NCBI RefSeq assembly: GCF_947492965.1
Contig: NZ_CANLOZ010000005.1
Coordinates: 461,099 to 525,098, forward strand
From: an uncultured Aquimarina sp.
Lineage (GTDB): Bacteria; Bacteroidota; Bacteroidia; Flavobacteriales; Flavobacteriaceae
Length of the DNA stretch: 64,000 nucleotides
Direction of reading: 5' to 3'
This document shows, one piece after another, positions 46,182 to 55,193 of the stretch. The position numbers were made by a program, and so were the translations under genes. How positions within the stretch are numbered: position 1 is the stretch's first letter; each line of letters opens with the position of its first letter. The notes beneath the pieces were generated by a model. The model saw nothing but the letters and a program-made list of their open reading frames with translations. It was not told the DNA's origin and searched no databases.

Positions 46182-46643
46182 ATGACTCCTTTATTTAAAA
46201 AACTTCAACTTCCTCCTTCTCTTGATGAAATTTTAATATTAAACGAGCCAGAAGGTTTCTGCAAAGAATTAGATTGTTTGAAAGATGTTACGGTAAAGGA
46301 ATCTTTAATTCAGGTATCCGAAGTTGATTTTGCTTTAGTATTTGTCACTGAAAAAAAACAGATTGAAAATCGTATAGAAACCGTATATCCAAAATTGGTT
46401 GGTGATGCGGTATTGTGGTTTGCATACCCTAAAAAAAGTTCCAAAAAATACAGTTCTGAAATCACAAGAGATCATGGATGGGGTGTTTTAGGGGATTACA
46501 ATTTGGAAGCCGTTAGACAGGTGGCTATTGACGAAGATTGGAGTGCTTTAAGATTTAGAAAAGTTGGTTTTATCAAAAAAATGACCAGGAGTAAAGATTT
46601 CGCATTGAGTAGTTCTGGAAAAGAAAAAACTACAGGTTTTTAA
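46182..46643 (+). CDS. DUF3052-like protein
   Basis: 153 residues, soluble. The stretch GDAVLWFAYPKKSSKKY followed by DHGWGVLGDYNLEAVRQVAI and DWSALRFRKV resembles DUF3052, a small family without known role. The stop overlaps the start of the next gene by one base (TAATG), so they form an operon with the DoxX-like and AlkB-like genes. Confidence 0.72.
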   Translation: MTPLFKKLQLPPSLDEILILNEPEGFCKELDCLKDVTVKESLIQVSEVDFALVFVTEKKQIENRIETVYPKLVGDAVLWFAYPKKSSKKYSSEITRDHGWGVLGDYNLEAVRQVAIDEDWSALRFRKVGFIKKMTRSKDFALSSSGKEKTTGF

Positions 46644-46990
46644 TGAGTTGGCATTTATTTCTTTTATCCAGTATTTTTATTCTTGCAGGTATTTTTCATT
46701 TCGTAAAACCTAAAGCTTTTATGAGAGTCATGCCTTTGTATATTCCCTATCATAGACAACTTGTTTACTTAAGCGGTTTAACCGAAATCGCAGCAGGAAT
46801 TGGGTTATTATTTGTAACAACAAAATCTGCAGCAGCATGGGGAATTGTTACAATGCTTATTTTGTTTTTTCCTGTACATATTCATATGCTGGTGCATCAA
46901 AAAGCAGGTCTTGGATTGCCTAAAACAATTCTTGTTTTACGATTATTACTTCAATTTGGTTTAATATATTGGGCATATTTATATACCTAA
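46643..46990 (+). CDS. DoxX-like small membrane protein
   Basis: 115 residues with four hydrophobic helices. The start SIFILAGIFHFVKPKAFMRV and MPLYIPYHRQLVYLSG resemble the DoxX/MauE-like membrane family (LAGxxHF, P-YxP, tolerance-like helix 2). The reaction is unknown. Second gene of a three-gene run. Confidence 0.75.
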   Translation: MSWHLFLLSSIFILAGIFHFVKPKAFMRVMPLYIPYHRQLVYLSGLTEIAAGIGLLFVTTKSAAAWGIVTMLILFFPVHIHMLVHQKAGLGLPKTILVLRLLLQFGLIYWAYLYT

Positions 46991-47002
46991 AACATATTTA
47001 AT

Positions 47003-47605
47003 TTGGATCTTTTTACCCATCAAAACCAACATATCCCAATTACACTACCTGATGGTGAGGCGCATTACTATCCGAGCTTTTTAGACAAAAAAGAAGCAGA
47101 TAGTTTATTTGAAATACTCAGCACTACTATACAATGGCAACAAGATGATATCAAAGTTTTTGGCAAAGTATATCCACAACCTCGTCTTACTGCTTTATAT
47201 GCCAATAATAACAACACATATTCGTATTCCAATATCACCATGCAACCTCATCAATTTACAAACGAGCTACTGATTATTAAAAAAAAGGTCGAACAGATAA
47301 CCTCTGAACATTTTACTACCTGTTTGCTTAATTTATATCGAGATGGCCAAGACAGTAATGGTTGGCATTCTGATAACGAAAAAGAATTAGGAAAAGAACC
47401 TACAATAGCATCGGTTAGTTTTGGGGAAGAAAGGTGGTTTCATTTTAAACACAAAACAAAAGATCTAAAGCAAAAAATATTACTCCAACATGGAAGTTTG
47501 CTAATAATGAAAGGAAAAACACAAGAAAACTGGTTACATCAACTTCCGAAATCCAAGAAAATACAAAAACCTAGAATTAATCTTACGTTTCGGATTATCC
47601 AATAA
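47003..47605 (+). CDS. AlkB-like 2-oxoglutarate/Fe(II)-dependent dioxygenase
   Basis: 200 residues, TTG start. The Fe ligands are visible: His and Asp in NGWHSDNEKELG (HxD, about 124-126) and the distal His in NWLHQLPKS (about 178). The 2-oxoglutarate-binding Arg is in PRINLTFRII. LYANNNNTYSYSN is the substrate-loop region of AlkB homologues such as ALKBH2/3-type DNA repair enzymes. It would remove alkyl groups from damaged bases. It follows the DoxX-like gene by 12 bases. Confidence 0.87.
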   Translation: MDLFTHQNQHIPITLPDGEAHYYPSFLDKKEADSLFEILSTTIQWQQDDIKVFGKVYPQPRLTALYANNNNTYSYSNITMQPHQFTNELLIIKKKVEQITSEHFTTCLLNLYRDGQDSNGWHSDNEKELGKEPTIASVSFGEERWFHFKHKTKDLKQKILLQHGSLLIMKGKTQENWLHQLPKSKKIQKPRINLTFRIIQ

Positions 47606-47649
47606 ATTTGGATTTATAAAAATCGGCTACACTTCGTTTTATAGAATGA

Positions 47650-48063
47650 TCATATAGAATTATACAAATCTCTATGATAATCCATCGACTTAATATTATA
47701 ATTGTTGTTCTTCAATAAGATTAAGGTTATCACAAAAAACATCGCATGCATTATAGCCAAAAACGGAAAATTAGCATCCAATAAGAAAAGTGATATAAAA
47801 GAAAACAATAATAACGCACATATCAGGACTTCTTTAGTAAAAATTCCAAGTACCAAAAACATCCCTAATATAAACTCTTCAAAAGGAACCAATGGAGCAA
47901 GGGATTCAATCAGCGGATGCGTAAACCACTCTGTATATTCGAAATAAGTATTTATTTCTTTTAGAAATTCTGAATATATAAAAACGTTATAAACGGAATG
48001 AACTACCAAATAGAGACCAAAAAGCACCCTTGATATCATATATAGATATACTTTAAACTTCAT
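47650..48063 (-). CDS. DoxX/MauE-like membrane protein
   Basis: 137 residues from ATG 48063. An in-frame ATG at 48069 adds two residues, and the frame extends further upstream with a Cys-rich stretch unlikely to be translated. Four hydrophobic helices (about 8-25, 52-70, 74-92, 98-115) with LFGLYLVVHSVYNVFIYSEF and FEEFILGMFLVLGIFTKEV. The pattern resembles DoxX-like proteins. It is divergent from the AraC regulator gene and may be its target. Confidence 0.6.
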   Translation of the reverse strand: MKFKVYLYMISRVLFGLYLVVHSVYNVFIYSEFLKEINTYFEYTEWFTHPLIESLAPLVPFEEFILGMFLVLGIFTKEVLICALLLFSFISLFLLDANFPFLAIMHAMFFVITLILLKNNNYNIKSMDYHRDLYNSI

Positions 48064-48232
48064 ATGCATTTGTGTGAAAAATTGGGCAACAAAAATATAT
48101 CTCAAGTGCAAAAAACAACTTGTAAAATTTAGCAAACAACTTGTACAATTAAAACATAACCCCTTAAATATCAATACAATTGAATAATTTAAACTAAAAA
48201 TACAAGTACAAAATCACTATATTGTTTGATTT

Positions 48233-48240
48233 TATTTTTG
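48233..48240 (+). promoter_or_regulatory. -7 element TAttTTTG of the AraC gene
   Basis: Exact TAnnTTTG match 30 bases before ATG 48270. It lies after the in-frame ATG at 48222, so that earlier start cannot be used. Confidence 0.5.
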
Positions 48241-48269
48241 TAACTTTAAAACAAAAGAAAGCACTGATA

Positions 48270-49133
48270 ATGAATCGATATACCTTACATGAAACTTTTG
48301 TTGTACATCAATATGCATTTGATAAATGGGAAGCAGAACCACATAATCACAACTATTTTGAGATTATTTTTGTAGAAAAAGGAAGTGGGTATCATACTAT
48401 AAATGGTATAAGATTTCGTTATAAGAAAAATGATATTTTTCTATTAGCTCCTGAAGACACACATCATTTCGAAATTGAAAAACATTCTAGATTTACTCAT
48501 TTCAAATTTACCGAGCTTTTATTTTCCAGTAAAGTCAACTTACCCGATAGGAAATACTGGTTACAAAGAATTGAGCAACTCTTACATCATCCTAATATCA
48601 TCCCAGGTGATGTGATCACTCATGAAGAAGACAGAAATATCATATGGGATATTCATAATGTAGTGATGGAGGAGTTTAAAAATGAAAAAATTTATTATCA
48701 AGAAATTATCTCTAATGCGATCAGTACAATTTTAAGTATTATCGTTCGTAATATTTCTGCTAAATATAGCAGTCATGAAAGAAACGTATCCATAACAGAT
48801 TCTAGAATTGATCAAATCTTAAGTCATATTAGACAAAACGTATATGACAATGATTTAACAAAGATCAGTTATATGGCGGATAAATTTAATATGTCTCAAA
48901 GTTCTATCAGCACCTATTTTAAGAAAGCTACCGGAGAATCTATTCACCAATATGTTACCAAATACAAAATGAAACTGGTAGAGTACCGATTACAAAATAC
49001 AGAATTTACTATTGCAGAGATCGCATACCAATTAGGATATACTGATGAAAGTCATCTTACAAAGACTTTTAAGAAATATTTTTCTATGTCTCCTAAACAG
49101 TATCGAAAAGACTTAACAACAGTAAGTGAGTAA
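48270..49133 (+). CDS. AraC-family transcriptional regulator with cupin sensor domain
   Basis: 287 residues from ATG 48270, chosen because of the -7 element downstream of the longer start. The N-terminal cupin (about 5-95) shows HNHNYFEIIFVEKGSG and a His-rich loop (PEDTHHFEIEKHSRFTHF). The C-terminal double helix-turn-helix (about 185-280) includes MADKFNMSQSSISTYFKKAT and IAYQLGYTDESHLTKTFKKY. Ligand unknown; the cupin type usually binds sugars or small organic effectors. Divergent from the DoxX-like gene. Confidence 0.88.
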   Translation: MNRYTLHETFVVHQYAFDKWEAEPHNHNYFEIIFVEKGSGYHTINGIRFRYKKNDIFLLAPEDTHHFEIEKHSRFTHFKFTELLFSSKVNLPDRKYWLQRIEQLLHHPNIIPGDVITHEEDRNIIWDIHNVVMEEFKNEKIYYQEIISNAISTILSIIVRNISAKYSSHERNVSITDSRIDQILSHIRQNVYDNDLTKISYMADKFNMSQSSISTYFKKATGESIHQYVTKYKMKLVEYRLQNTEFTIAEIAYQLGYTDESHLTKTFKKYFSMSPKQYRKDLTTVSE

Positions 49134-49137
49134 GAGT

Positions 49138-49920
49138 TTACCCAAAAATATCATTTAACATTTTGGCTAATCGAATTCCTCCTTTTTGTAATTGAGATCG
49201 TACTATTGGAAAATAGTTGTACATATATTTGTACCCTAATTTTTCGCCCACATTAGCCGATCCATATACTTGTTTTGCCAAGTTTTGCGATTCATAAATC
49301 CAATCGAGCACATCTCCTTTTTCGATGGCTGATATTTCGGACAAAGACAATTCATCTGCATTATCTGCAAGTTCGGTATAACTCATACCATAGTAATCAA
49401 TCATCTCGCTATCCCAAACTCTATGGAGATTAGAACCATCTCTAAACCAACGAACTTGAATATCATTCCCTCCTTTGTCCTCACCTTTACCAACGTGCAA
49501 CGGTTGGTGCAAATCGCCTACGAAATGAACTAATAATTTAAGATGAAATTCCTTTTCTTTTTCGGAAGTATTTTCGTCCTTTAATATTGCTACACATTTT
49601 TCAATTCCTTTTATTAAATCTCCATACTTACTTGGAGTCTCTTCTCCATATTTCTTACCAAAAGGGAAATTAACATAATGCCATGGACTATATCCTTTGT
49701 ACTGATCATCACTTTTTATTTCATCCGCATAAACCGAAACAAATGCCAGACCATGTCCTTTCAGTAATTTATCGATGTTTCTTTTAGCTTTTTTGGTAAG
49801 ATATTTTTCAGCAATTTGTCCCGTAACCCTATGTCCAGTTTTTCCCCAATCGTCAGTATATGCTTGGATATTATATGAAATAAGTAATATAAATAAAAAT
49901 GTAATGTATCGAACAATCAT
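49138..49920 (-). CDS. S1/P1-type zinc nuclease
   Basis: 260 residues with a signal peptide (ends near NIQAY). The mature N-terminus DDWGKTGHRVTGQIAEKYL supplies the Trp and first His ligands. Others are in YADEIKSD, SPWHYVNFP, LVHFVGDLHQPLHVG (two His and Asp) and NLHRVWDSEMI. Cleaves single-stranded DNA and RNA outside the cytoplasm, presumably for phosphate or nucleoside scavenging. Single gene, divergent from a hydrolase gene. Confidence 0.92.
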   Translation of the reverse strand: MIVRYITFLFILLISYNIQAYTDDWGKTGHRVTGQIAEKYLTKKAKRNIDKLLKGHGLAFVSVYADEIKSDDQYKGYSPWHYVNFPFGKKYGEETPSKYGDLIKGIEKCVAILKDENTSEKEKEFHLKLLVHFVGDLHQPLHVGKGEDKGGNDIQVRWFRDGSNLHRVWDSEMIDYYGMSYTELADNADELSLSEISAIEKGDVLDWIYESQNLAKQVYGSANVGEKLGYKYMYNYFPIVRSQLQKGGIRLAKMLNDIFG

Positions 49921-49936
49921 GTATTGAATTTTGCCA

Positions 49937-49944
49937 CAAAGATA
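49937..49944 (-). promoter_or_regulatory. -7 element TAtcTTTG of the S1/P1 nuclease gene
   Basis: The minus strand reads TATCTTTG, exact consensus, 17 bases before the start codon, implying a very short leader. Confidence 0.5.
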
Positions 49945-50073
49945 AAAAAGGGTATGTTAGTGAATCGTTAAATGTCTCGTTTAACTAAGAATATTTTATC
50001 AAAAGAATCTATATCCAAAATATGGCAACATTTTTGTCGTTTCATAAATATAGTGTTGTAAACCCCTTGATAT

Positions 50074-51009
50074 ATGAAAGTACGATTTTCAATTTTTCTA
50101 ATAGCTTTAACTACTATTTGTTTAGCGCAAGAGAAAGAAGAAAAAGAATATAATTCTGCTGTTGTTAGAGTCAATCGTTTTATCGAAGGTACTTTAGCTA
50201 CACCATACTCAGATGACAAGGTTCCATTAGTGATTTTTATAATGGATGCGGGCGCTATTAATAGAGAGGGAAATGACCGAATGTCTAAAAATGATGCGTT
50301 CAAATTATTAGCCACTCAATTGGCAAAGCAAGGTGTAGCTTCGTATCGATATGACAAACGGCTTTTTAAAATTGATGCTTTCGGCATACGTGAAAACGAA
50401 ATATCGATAGATCATTTTATAGAAGATGCTGCTGCGGTAGTATCCTATTTTCAAAAAAATGGAAATTATACCAAAATCATTATCGCTGGGCATGGACAAG
50501 GATCTCTAATAGGTATGATTGCAGCAAAAAATAATGTGGATGGTTTTATTTCTATTGCAGGAAATGCACAATCTATTGATCAAATTGTTGTGCAGCAACT
50601 AGAAAAACAAGCTCCTGGTCTAGATAAAAGTGCTGCTGTAGCTTTTTCTGACCTTAAGGAAAAAGGAAGAGCAATGAATTACGATCCAGCTCTAGAATCC
50701 ATCTTTGGGTATCAACTACAACCATTTATGAAGTCTTGGTTAAAATACACTCCTTCTGAAGAAATCAAAAATTTAGACATTCCTATACTCATTCTGCAAG
50801 GTGACAAAGACCTTCAGGTAGAAGTTTCTGAAGCGGAAAAATTAAAAGAAGCTGTTCCTAATGCCGAATATGTTCTTATAGAAAATATGAACCATATTCT
50901 CCGTGAAATAAAGGGAAGTAGGTTAGAAAATCATAAATCTTACAACGAATATTGGCTAGAAATTATGCCTGAAGTGACAACAGCTATTGCAAGTTTCGCA
51001 AAAAAATAG
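50074..51009 (+). CDS. Alpha/beta-hydrolase fold protein with the nucleophile Ser replaced by Gly
   Basis: 311 residues with a signal peptide (ends near CLAQ). The fold is clear: oxyanion/early strand VPLVIFIMDAG, nucleophile elbow IIAGHGQGSLIGM (about 136-148), acid LQGDKDLQV and His NMNHILREI. In the elbow the residue at the nucleophile position (residue 141, codon 50494-50496 GGA) is Gly, where relatives have GHSxG. The next Ser (residue 144) is three positions later. This may be an inactive or altered enzyme. Confidence 0.8.
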   Translation: MKVRFSIFLIALTTICLAQEKEEKEYNSAVVRVNRFIEGTLATPYSDDKVPLVIFIMDAGAINREGNDRMSKNDAFKLLATQLAKQGVASYRYDKRLFKIDAFGIRENEISIDHFIEDAAAVVSYFQKNGNYTKIIIAGHGQGSLIGMIAAKNNVDGFISIAGNAQSIDQIVVQQLEKQAPGLDKSAAVAFSDLKEKGRAMNYDPALESIFGYQLQPFMKSWLKYTPSEEIKNLDIPILILQGDKDLQVEVSEAEKLKEAVPNAEYVLIENMNHILREIKGSRLENHKSYNEYWLEIMPEVTTAIASFAKK

Positions 51010-51050
51010 CTACCTTTAGAAAAAAGAATCGCTAACCTAATCCTTCAGAA

Positions 51051-51857
51051 TTGAATTCACCTAGTATTGTTTTTTCTGACATTGACGGTACGCTGTTAAA
51101 TGCAGAAAGAGAGCTTTCAGATTTTACTATTTCAGAAATAAAAAGAATTAAAGACAAGGTTCCTGTAATACTGATTTCCTCAAGAATGCCGAGTGCCATG
51201 ACTCATTTGCAAAAAGAGTTAGACATTACTCACTTGCCCTTAATTTGCTATAATGGCGGTCTTATATTGGTTGATAACAAACCTATTCATTCAACATTTA
51301 TAGCCCCTGAAGTCATTCATGAATTACACAATTTTAATAATGAAAATTCTTTTCATATAAGCCTATACCATAACGATGATTGGTTTGTTCCGTCTATGGA
51401 TTTTTGGGCAAATAGAGAAGCTCAAAACACCAAAGTAAATCCTGTAGTAAAACCAACCAAAGAAGTTATTGACAATTGGAAGGTAGAAAATAAAGGTGCT
51501 CATAAAATCATGTGTATGGGCGAGGAAAAGTACATTGATGAAGCGTATCATTTTTTAGAAAGCAACTACAGTAATTCCTTACATCTTTATAGATCCAAAC
51601 CTACTTATATAGAAATTGCTCATAAAAGTATTTCAAAATTAACGGCTATTGAGTTATTATTAGATACTCATTTCAAAATTTCACTATCTGATGCTGTAGC
51701 TTTTGGGGATAATTATAACGATATTGCTATGATAAAAGCTGTTGGTACTGGAGTGGCAGTGGCAAACGCAAAACCTGAGACCTTAAAAATTGCTGATGTA
51801 GTTACTTTATCTGGAAAAGAAGATGGAGTAGCAACCTATATTAAAAACCATATCTAA
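51051..51857 (+). CDS. Cof-type HAD-superfamily phosphatase
   Basis: 268 residues, TTG start. Motif I FSDIDGTLLNA (Asp nucleophile and acid), motif II VILISSRMPSAM (Ser/Thr position), Lys of motif III in the SKLTAIELLL region (about 199), and motif IV FGDNYNDIAMI. The large C2B cap (about 80-185) marks the Cof/sugar-phosphatase type. Substrate unknown. It forms a rightward run with the M61-like peptidase gene starting 5 bases later. Confidence 0.9.
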   Translation: MNSPSIVFSDIDGTLLNAERELSDFTISEIKRIKDKVPVILISSRMPSAMTHLQKELDITHLPLICYNGGLILVDNKPIHSTFIAPEVIHELHNFNNENSFHISLYHNDDWFVPSMDFWANREAQNTKVNPVVKPTKEVIDNWKVENKGAHKIMCMGEEKYIDEAYHFLESNYSNSLHLYRSKPTYIEIAHKSISKLTAIELLLDTHFKISLSDAVAFGDNYNDIAMIKAVGTGVAVANAKPETLKIADVVTLSGKEDGVATYIKNHI

Positions 51858-51862
51858 TACTT

Positions 51863-53758
51863 GTGCTAAGAAAAATTAAATCAATTAGAGCGTTTGTTCT
51901 CTGCTATTTGCTATTCGTAATTGCTATTGGTTGTAAATCTGTGGAGCCAACAGTAAAACTGGATGTTACCCCAGTTATTGCTTCATTAGATTTAGTAAAT
52001 ATCATTGAAGATAAAATTCAAGTTGAGTTAAAGATTAGCAATATAGAAACCGATACTATTAGTTATTATTTACCAAAAATTGTTCCTGGTACTTATCAAA
52101 ATAATAATTATGGAAAATATGTAGAACAATTCAAAGCTTTTGATATTGATGATAATGAACTTGATGTCGAAAAACTTGGTGATAATAGATGGAAAATTAG
52201 CAACTCTAATTCCTTAAGAAAGATTACCTATCTGGTAAATGACACTTTTGATATTGAAGAAACTCATCAAGTTTTTTCTCCTACAGGAACGAATATTTCT
52301 CCGAATGAAAATTTTATCCTTAATCTCTATGCATTCATTGGATATTTTGATAAAATGAAAGAGAAAAAATATAATCTCTTCATTAAACACCCTATTGATA
52401 TGGAAGCCTCAACTTCTTTATCAGAATATTCACCAAAAGATCCTCCGAAAGGGGCAACCTACGATACGGATCTTTTTATTTTTAAAAGATATGCAGATTT
52501 GGCAGATTCTCCTATTATGTATACTGTTCCAGATCGAGTAACTTTTAACATTAATGAAATAGAGGTTTTATTAAGCGTATACTCTCCCAACAGAGTTCAC
52601 CGAGCGGCACAGCTGATGCCTCAAATGGAAAGAATGATACGAGCCCAAAAGAACTTTCTTGGCTATATCAACACCACAAAAAAATATAGTGTTTTACTGT
52701 ATCTTTCTACTGCTAAAAATGGTGATGCAAAAGGTTTTGGTGCTTTAGAACATAATACTTCCACTGTAGTCGTGTTACCAGAATCTATTCCTTTAGAAAA
52801 ATTAGATGAATCATTAACCGATGTTGTTTCTCATGAGTTTTTTCATATTGTAACACCGTTAAGTATTCATTCTGAAGAAATACATGATTTTGATTACAAC
52901 ACTCCTAAAATGTCCAAGCATTTATGGCTATATGAAGGAACTACGGAATATTTCTCTTTATTATTTCAAATAAATCAGGCTCTTATCGGTAAAGAAGTAT
53001 TTTTCGAAAGAATACTTGAAAAAATTAATAACTCTAAAAACTTTGATGATACTCACTCTTTTGCCGAAATGAGTAAAAACATATTACAAAGCCCTTACTT
53101 AGAAAACTATCGGAACGTGTATGAAAAAGGTGCACTCATCTCCATGTGTATTGATATAATAATGCGTGAAAAAAGTTCTGGAGCTTATGGCATTTTAGAT
53201 TTGATTAAAGGATTATCAGGCAGGTTTGGTAGTGAAAAACCTTTTAAAGATGATGAGTTAATTGAAATTATTAAAGAGGTTTCATATCCAGAAGTTGCTG
53301 ATTTTTTAAATGCTCACGTGATCAATAACATACCTATCGATTATGGTTTTTACCTTAAAAAAGTTGGTTTAATTTATAATTCGGTAGAAATCCCTTCAGG
53401 TTATTTCATTCATGAACAAGAGCCTTTTATTAAAGGATCTGAAAGCACAAAAAAAGTTATGTTCACCGAAGGGGCAGAACGAAGTAACTTTCTTAGAAAA
53501 GTAGGCATTAAAAAGAATGATATCTTACTAGGAATTAATACAAAAGAATATTCGATTAAAAATATCTATGATCTGTTTAGCGATTCTAACAAGTGGAAAG
53601 TTGGAGATGACATTTTATTTACTATAGAACGGAATAATCAAGTACTTAAATTTAATTCTAAAGTAATTACGCCAACAATAGAGAAAGTGATTCTAAAGGA
53701 GAATCCAAATGCAACCACCCAACAAATTTCTACCTTAAAAAGTTGGATTAACGACTAG
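51863..53758 (+). CDS. M61 glycyl-aminopeptidase-like lipoprotein
   Basis: 631 residues, GTG start, signal peptide with lipobox (LFVIAIGCKS). N-terminal beta domain (about 35-210), then the gluzincin-type protease with HEFFHIVTP (HExxH, about 326-330) and the third ligand Glu in LWLYEGTTEYFS. A C-terminal PDZ-like domain (about 530-625; GIKKNDILLGINTKEY) follows, as in M61 peptidases. The usual Trp-Asn after HExxH is replaced (HEFFHIVTP). Likely a surface-exposed aminopeptidase. Confidence 0.85.
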   Translation: MLRKIKSIRAFVLCYLLFVIAIGCKSVEPTVKLDVTPVIASLDLVNIIEDKIQVELKISNIETDTISYYLPKIVPGTYQNNNYGKYVEQFKAFDIDDNELDVEKLGDNRWKISNSNSLRKITYLVNDTFDIEETHQVFSPTGTNISPNENFILNLYAFIGYFDKMKEKKYNLFIKHPIDMEASTSLSEYSPKDPPKGATYDTDLFIFKRYADLADSPIMYTVPDRVTFNINEIEVLLSVYSPNRVHRAAQLMPQMERMIRAQKNFLGYINTTKKYSVLLYLSTAKNGDAKGFGALEHNTSTVVVLPESIPLEKLDESLTDVVSHEFFHIVTPLSIHSEEIHDFDYNTPKMSKHLWLYEGTTEYFSLLFQINQALIGKEVFFERILEKINNSKNFDDTHSFAEMSKNILQSPYLENYRNVYEKGALISMCIDIIMREKSSGAYGILDLIKGLSGRFGSEKPFKDDELIEIIKEVSYPEVADFLNAHVINNIPIDYGFYLKKVGLIYNSVEIPSGYFIHEQEPFIKGSESTKKVMFTEGAERSNFLRKVGIKKNDILLGINTKEYSIKNIYDLFSDSNKWKVGDDILFTIERNNQVLKFNSKVITPTIEKVILKENPNATTQQISTLKSWIND

Positions 53759-53768
53759 AGTGATACTA

Positions 53769-53776
53769 TATCTTTG
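53769..53776 (+). promoter_or_regulatory. -7 element TAtcTTTG of the DUF819 gene
   Basis: Exact TAnnTTTG match 55 bases before ATG 53831. A TTGG lies 22 bases upstream of it, slightly too far for a standard -33 box. Confidence 0.5.
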
Positions 53777-53830
53777 TGTTAATTTCAAAAATTGTATTTT
53801 GCAACACATCTCATAAAATGAACTCACTCT

Positions 53831-55135
53831 ATGGAAAATATTCCTTTTTTCACTAACGACACTATTGTTTTTGGAATCTTACTATTATGCCTTGGTTTGG
53901 TATTTTACACATCCTCGATTAAAACGGGCTTTTGGCAAAAGTTTTACAAATATATCCCTGCTTTACTCCTTTGCTATTTCTTACCTGCAATTTTTACTTC
54001 TTTTAATATCATAGCTCCTAAATGGGAAGAACTTGATGCAAATGGAGAGGCCATCAAAAAATCAACAAATGTATACAACGTTGCTAAAAATTATTTATTA
54101 CCAGCTTCGTTAGTTCTCATGACACTAAGCATTGATTTAAAAGGAATATTTAATTTAGGTCCTAAAGCTCTCATCATGTTTTTTACTGGTACCGTAGGTG
54201 TTATTATTGGTGGTCCCTTAGCGATTTTAATAATCTCTACATTTTCTCCTGAAACTGTTGGTGGTGCTGGATTTGATGCCGTATGGAGAGGTCTATCTAC
54301 ACTAGCTGGTAGTTGGATTGGTGGTGGTGCTAACCAAGCTGCTATGCTAGAAATCTATGAATATAATCCTGACAAATATGGTGGCATGGTACTGGTAGAT
54401 ATTGTCGTAGCACAGATATGGATGGCATTGTTACTTATCGGAATAGGCAAGAGTAAAAAAATTGATCGATGGCTAAAAGCAGATAGTAGCGCTATAGAAT
54501 CATTAAAAGAAAAAGTTTCTACCTATGCAGAAAGTATCAAACGAAATCCAACTTTATCGGATTATATGATTATGCTTTCCATCGCTTTTACTGCGGTAGG
54601 TTTGTCTCATTGGGGAGCAGGAGGAATTTCGAAGTTTTTATCTAGCAATTTTGAAATTTTTAATGATAAAACATCCGCTTTATCTTCTTTCACATCTCCT
54701 TTTTTCTGGATGATCACAATAGCAACAGCAATTGGAATTTTACTTTCTTATACTAAAGCCAAAAAATATGAAGGAGCTGGAGCAAGCAAAATTGGAAGTA
54801 TCTTTATTTATATTCTCGTTGCTACTATAGGTATGAAAATGGATTTGACTCAAATATTTAAAAATCCCGGATTAATTGGAATCGGTTTGGTCTGGATGTT
54901 TATCCATGTAGTATTATTAATTATTGTAGCTAAAATTATTAAAGCCCCTTATTTTTTCCTCGCTGTAGGTAGTAAGGCAAACATTGGTGGTGCAGCTTCT
55001 GCGCCAGTCGTTGCCGCTGCTTTTCACCCTTCACTTGCTACTGTGGGTGTATTATTAGCAGTTTTTGGATATGTAGTAGGAACTTATGGAGCAATTCTAT
55101 GTACAATATTGATGCAAATTGCTTCGGGAAGTTAG
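53831..55135 (+). CDS. DUF819 family membrane protein (YjcL-like)
   Basis: 434 residues with about 11-12 hydrophobic helices. The segments STLAGSWIGGGANQAAMLEI (about 157-176) and VGSKANIGGAASAPVVAAAF are the two conserved re-entrant-looking motifs of DUF819, a family resembling secondary transporters and glutamate/CPA-like carriers. Substrate unknown. It has its own promoter. The longest possible frame of the next gene overlaps its end, but that gene's true start lies 58 bases later. Confidence 0.85.
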   Translation: MENIPFFTNDTIVFGILLLCLGLVFYTSSIKTGFWQKFYKYIPALLLCYFLPAIFTSFNIIAPKWEELDANGEAIKKSTNVYNVAKNYLLPASLVLMTLSIDLKGIFNLGPKALIMFFTGTVGVIIGGPLAILIISTFSPETVGGAGFDAVWRGLSTLAGSWIGGGANQAAMLEIYEYNPDKYGGMVLVDIVVAQIWMALLLIGIGKSKKIDRWLKADSSAIESLKEKVSTYAESIKRNPTLSDYMIMLSIAFTAVGLSHWGAGGISKFLSSNFEIFNDKTSALSSFTSPFFWMITIATAIGILLSYTKAKKYEGAGASKIGSIFIYILVATIGMKMDLTQIFKNPGLIGIGLVWMFIHVVLLIIVAKIIKAPYFFLAVGSKANIGGAASAPVVAAAFHPSLATVGVLLAVFGYVVGTYGAILCTILMQIASGS

Positions 55136-55193
55136 TTTTTCAATTGAATTTATAGCATCTTTGTACACCATTTTTAAAATTAAAAAAACCTTA

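Noticed and set aside
48222..48269. Earlier ATG for the AraC regulator
   Set aside because: An exact -7 element (48233-48240) lies downstream of it, and the family's usual start fits ATG 48270.
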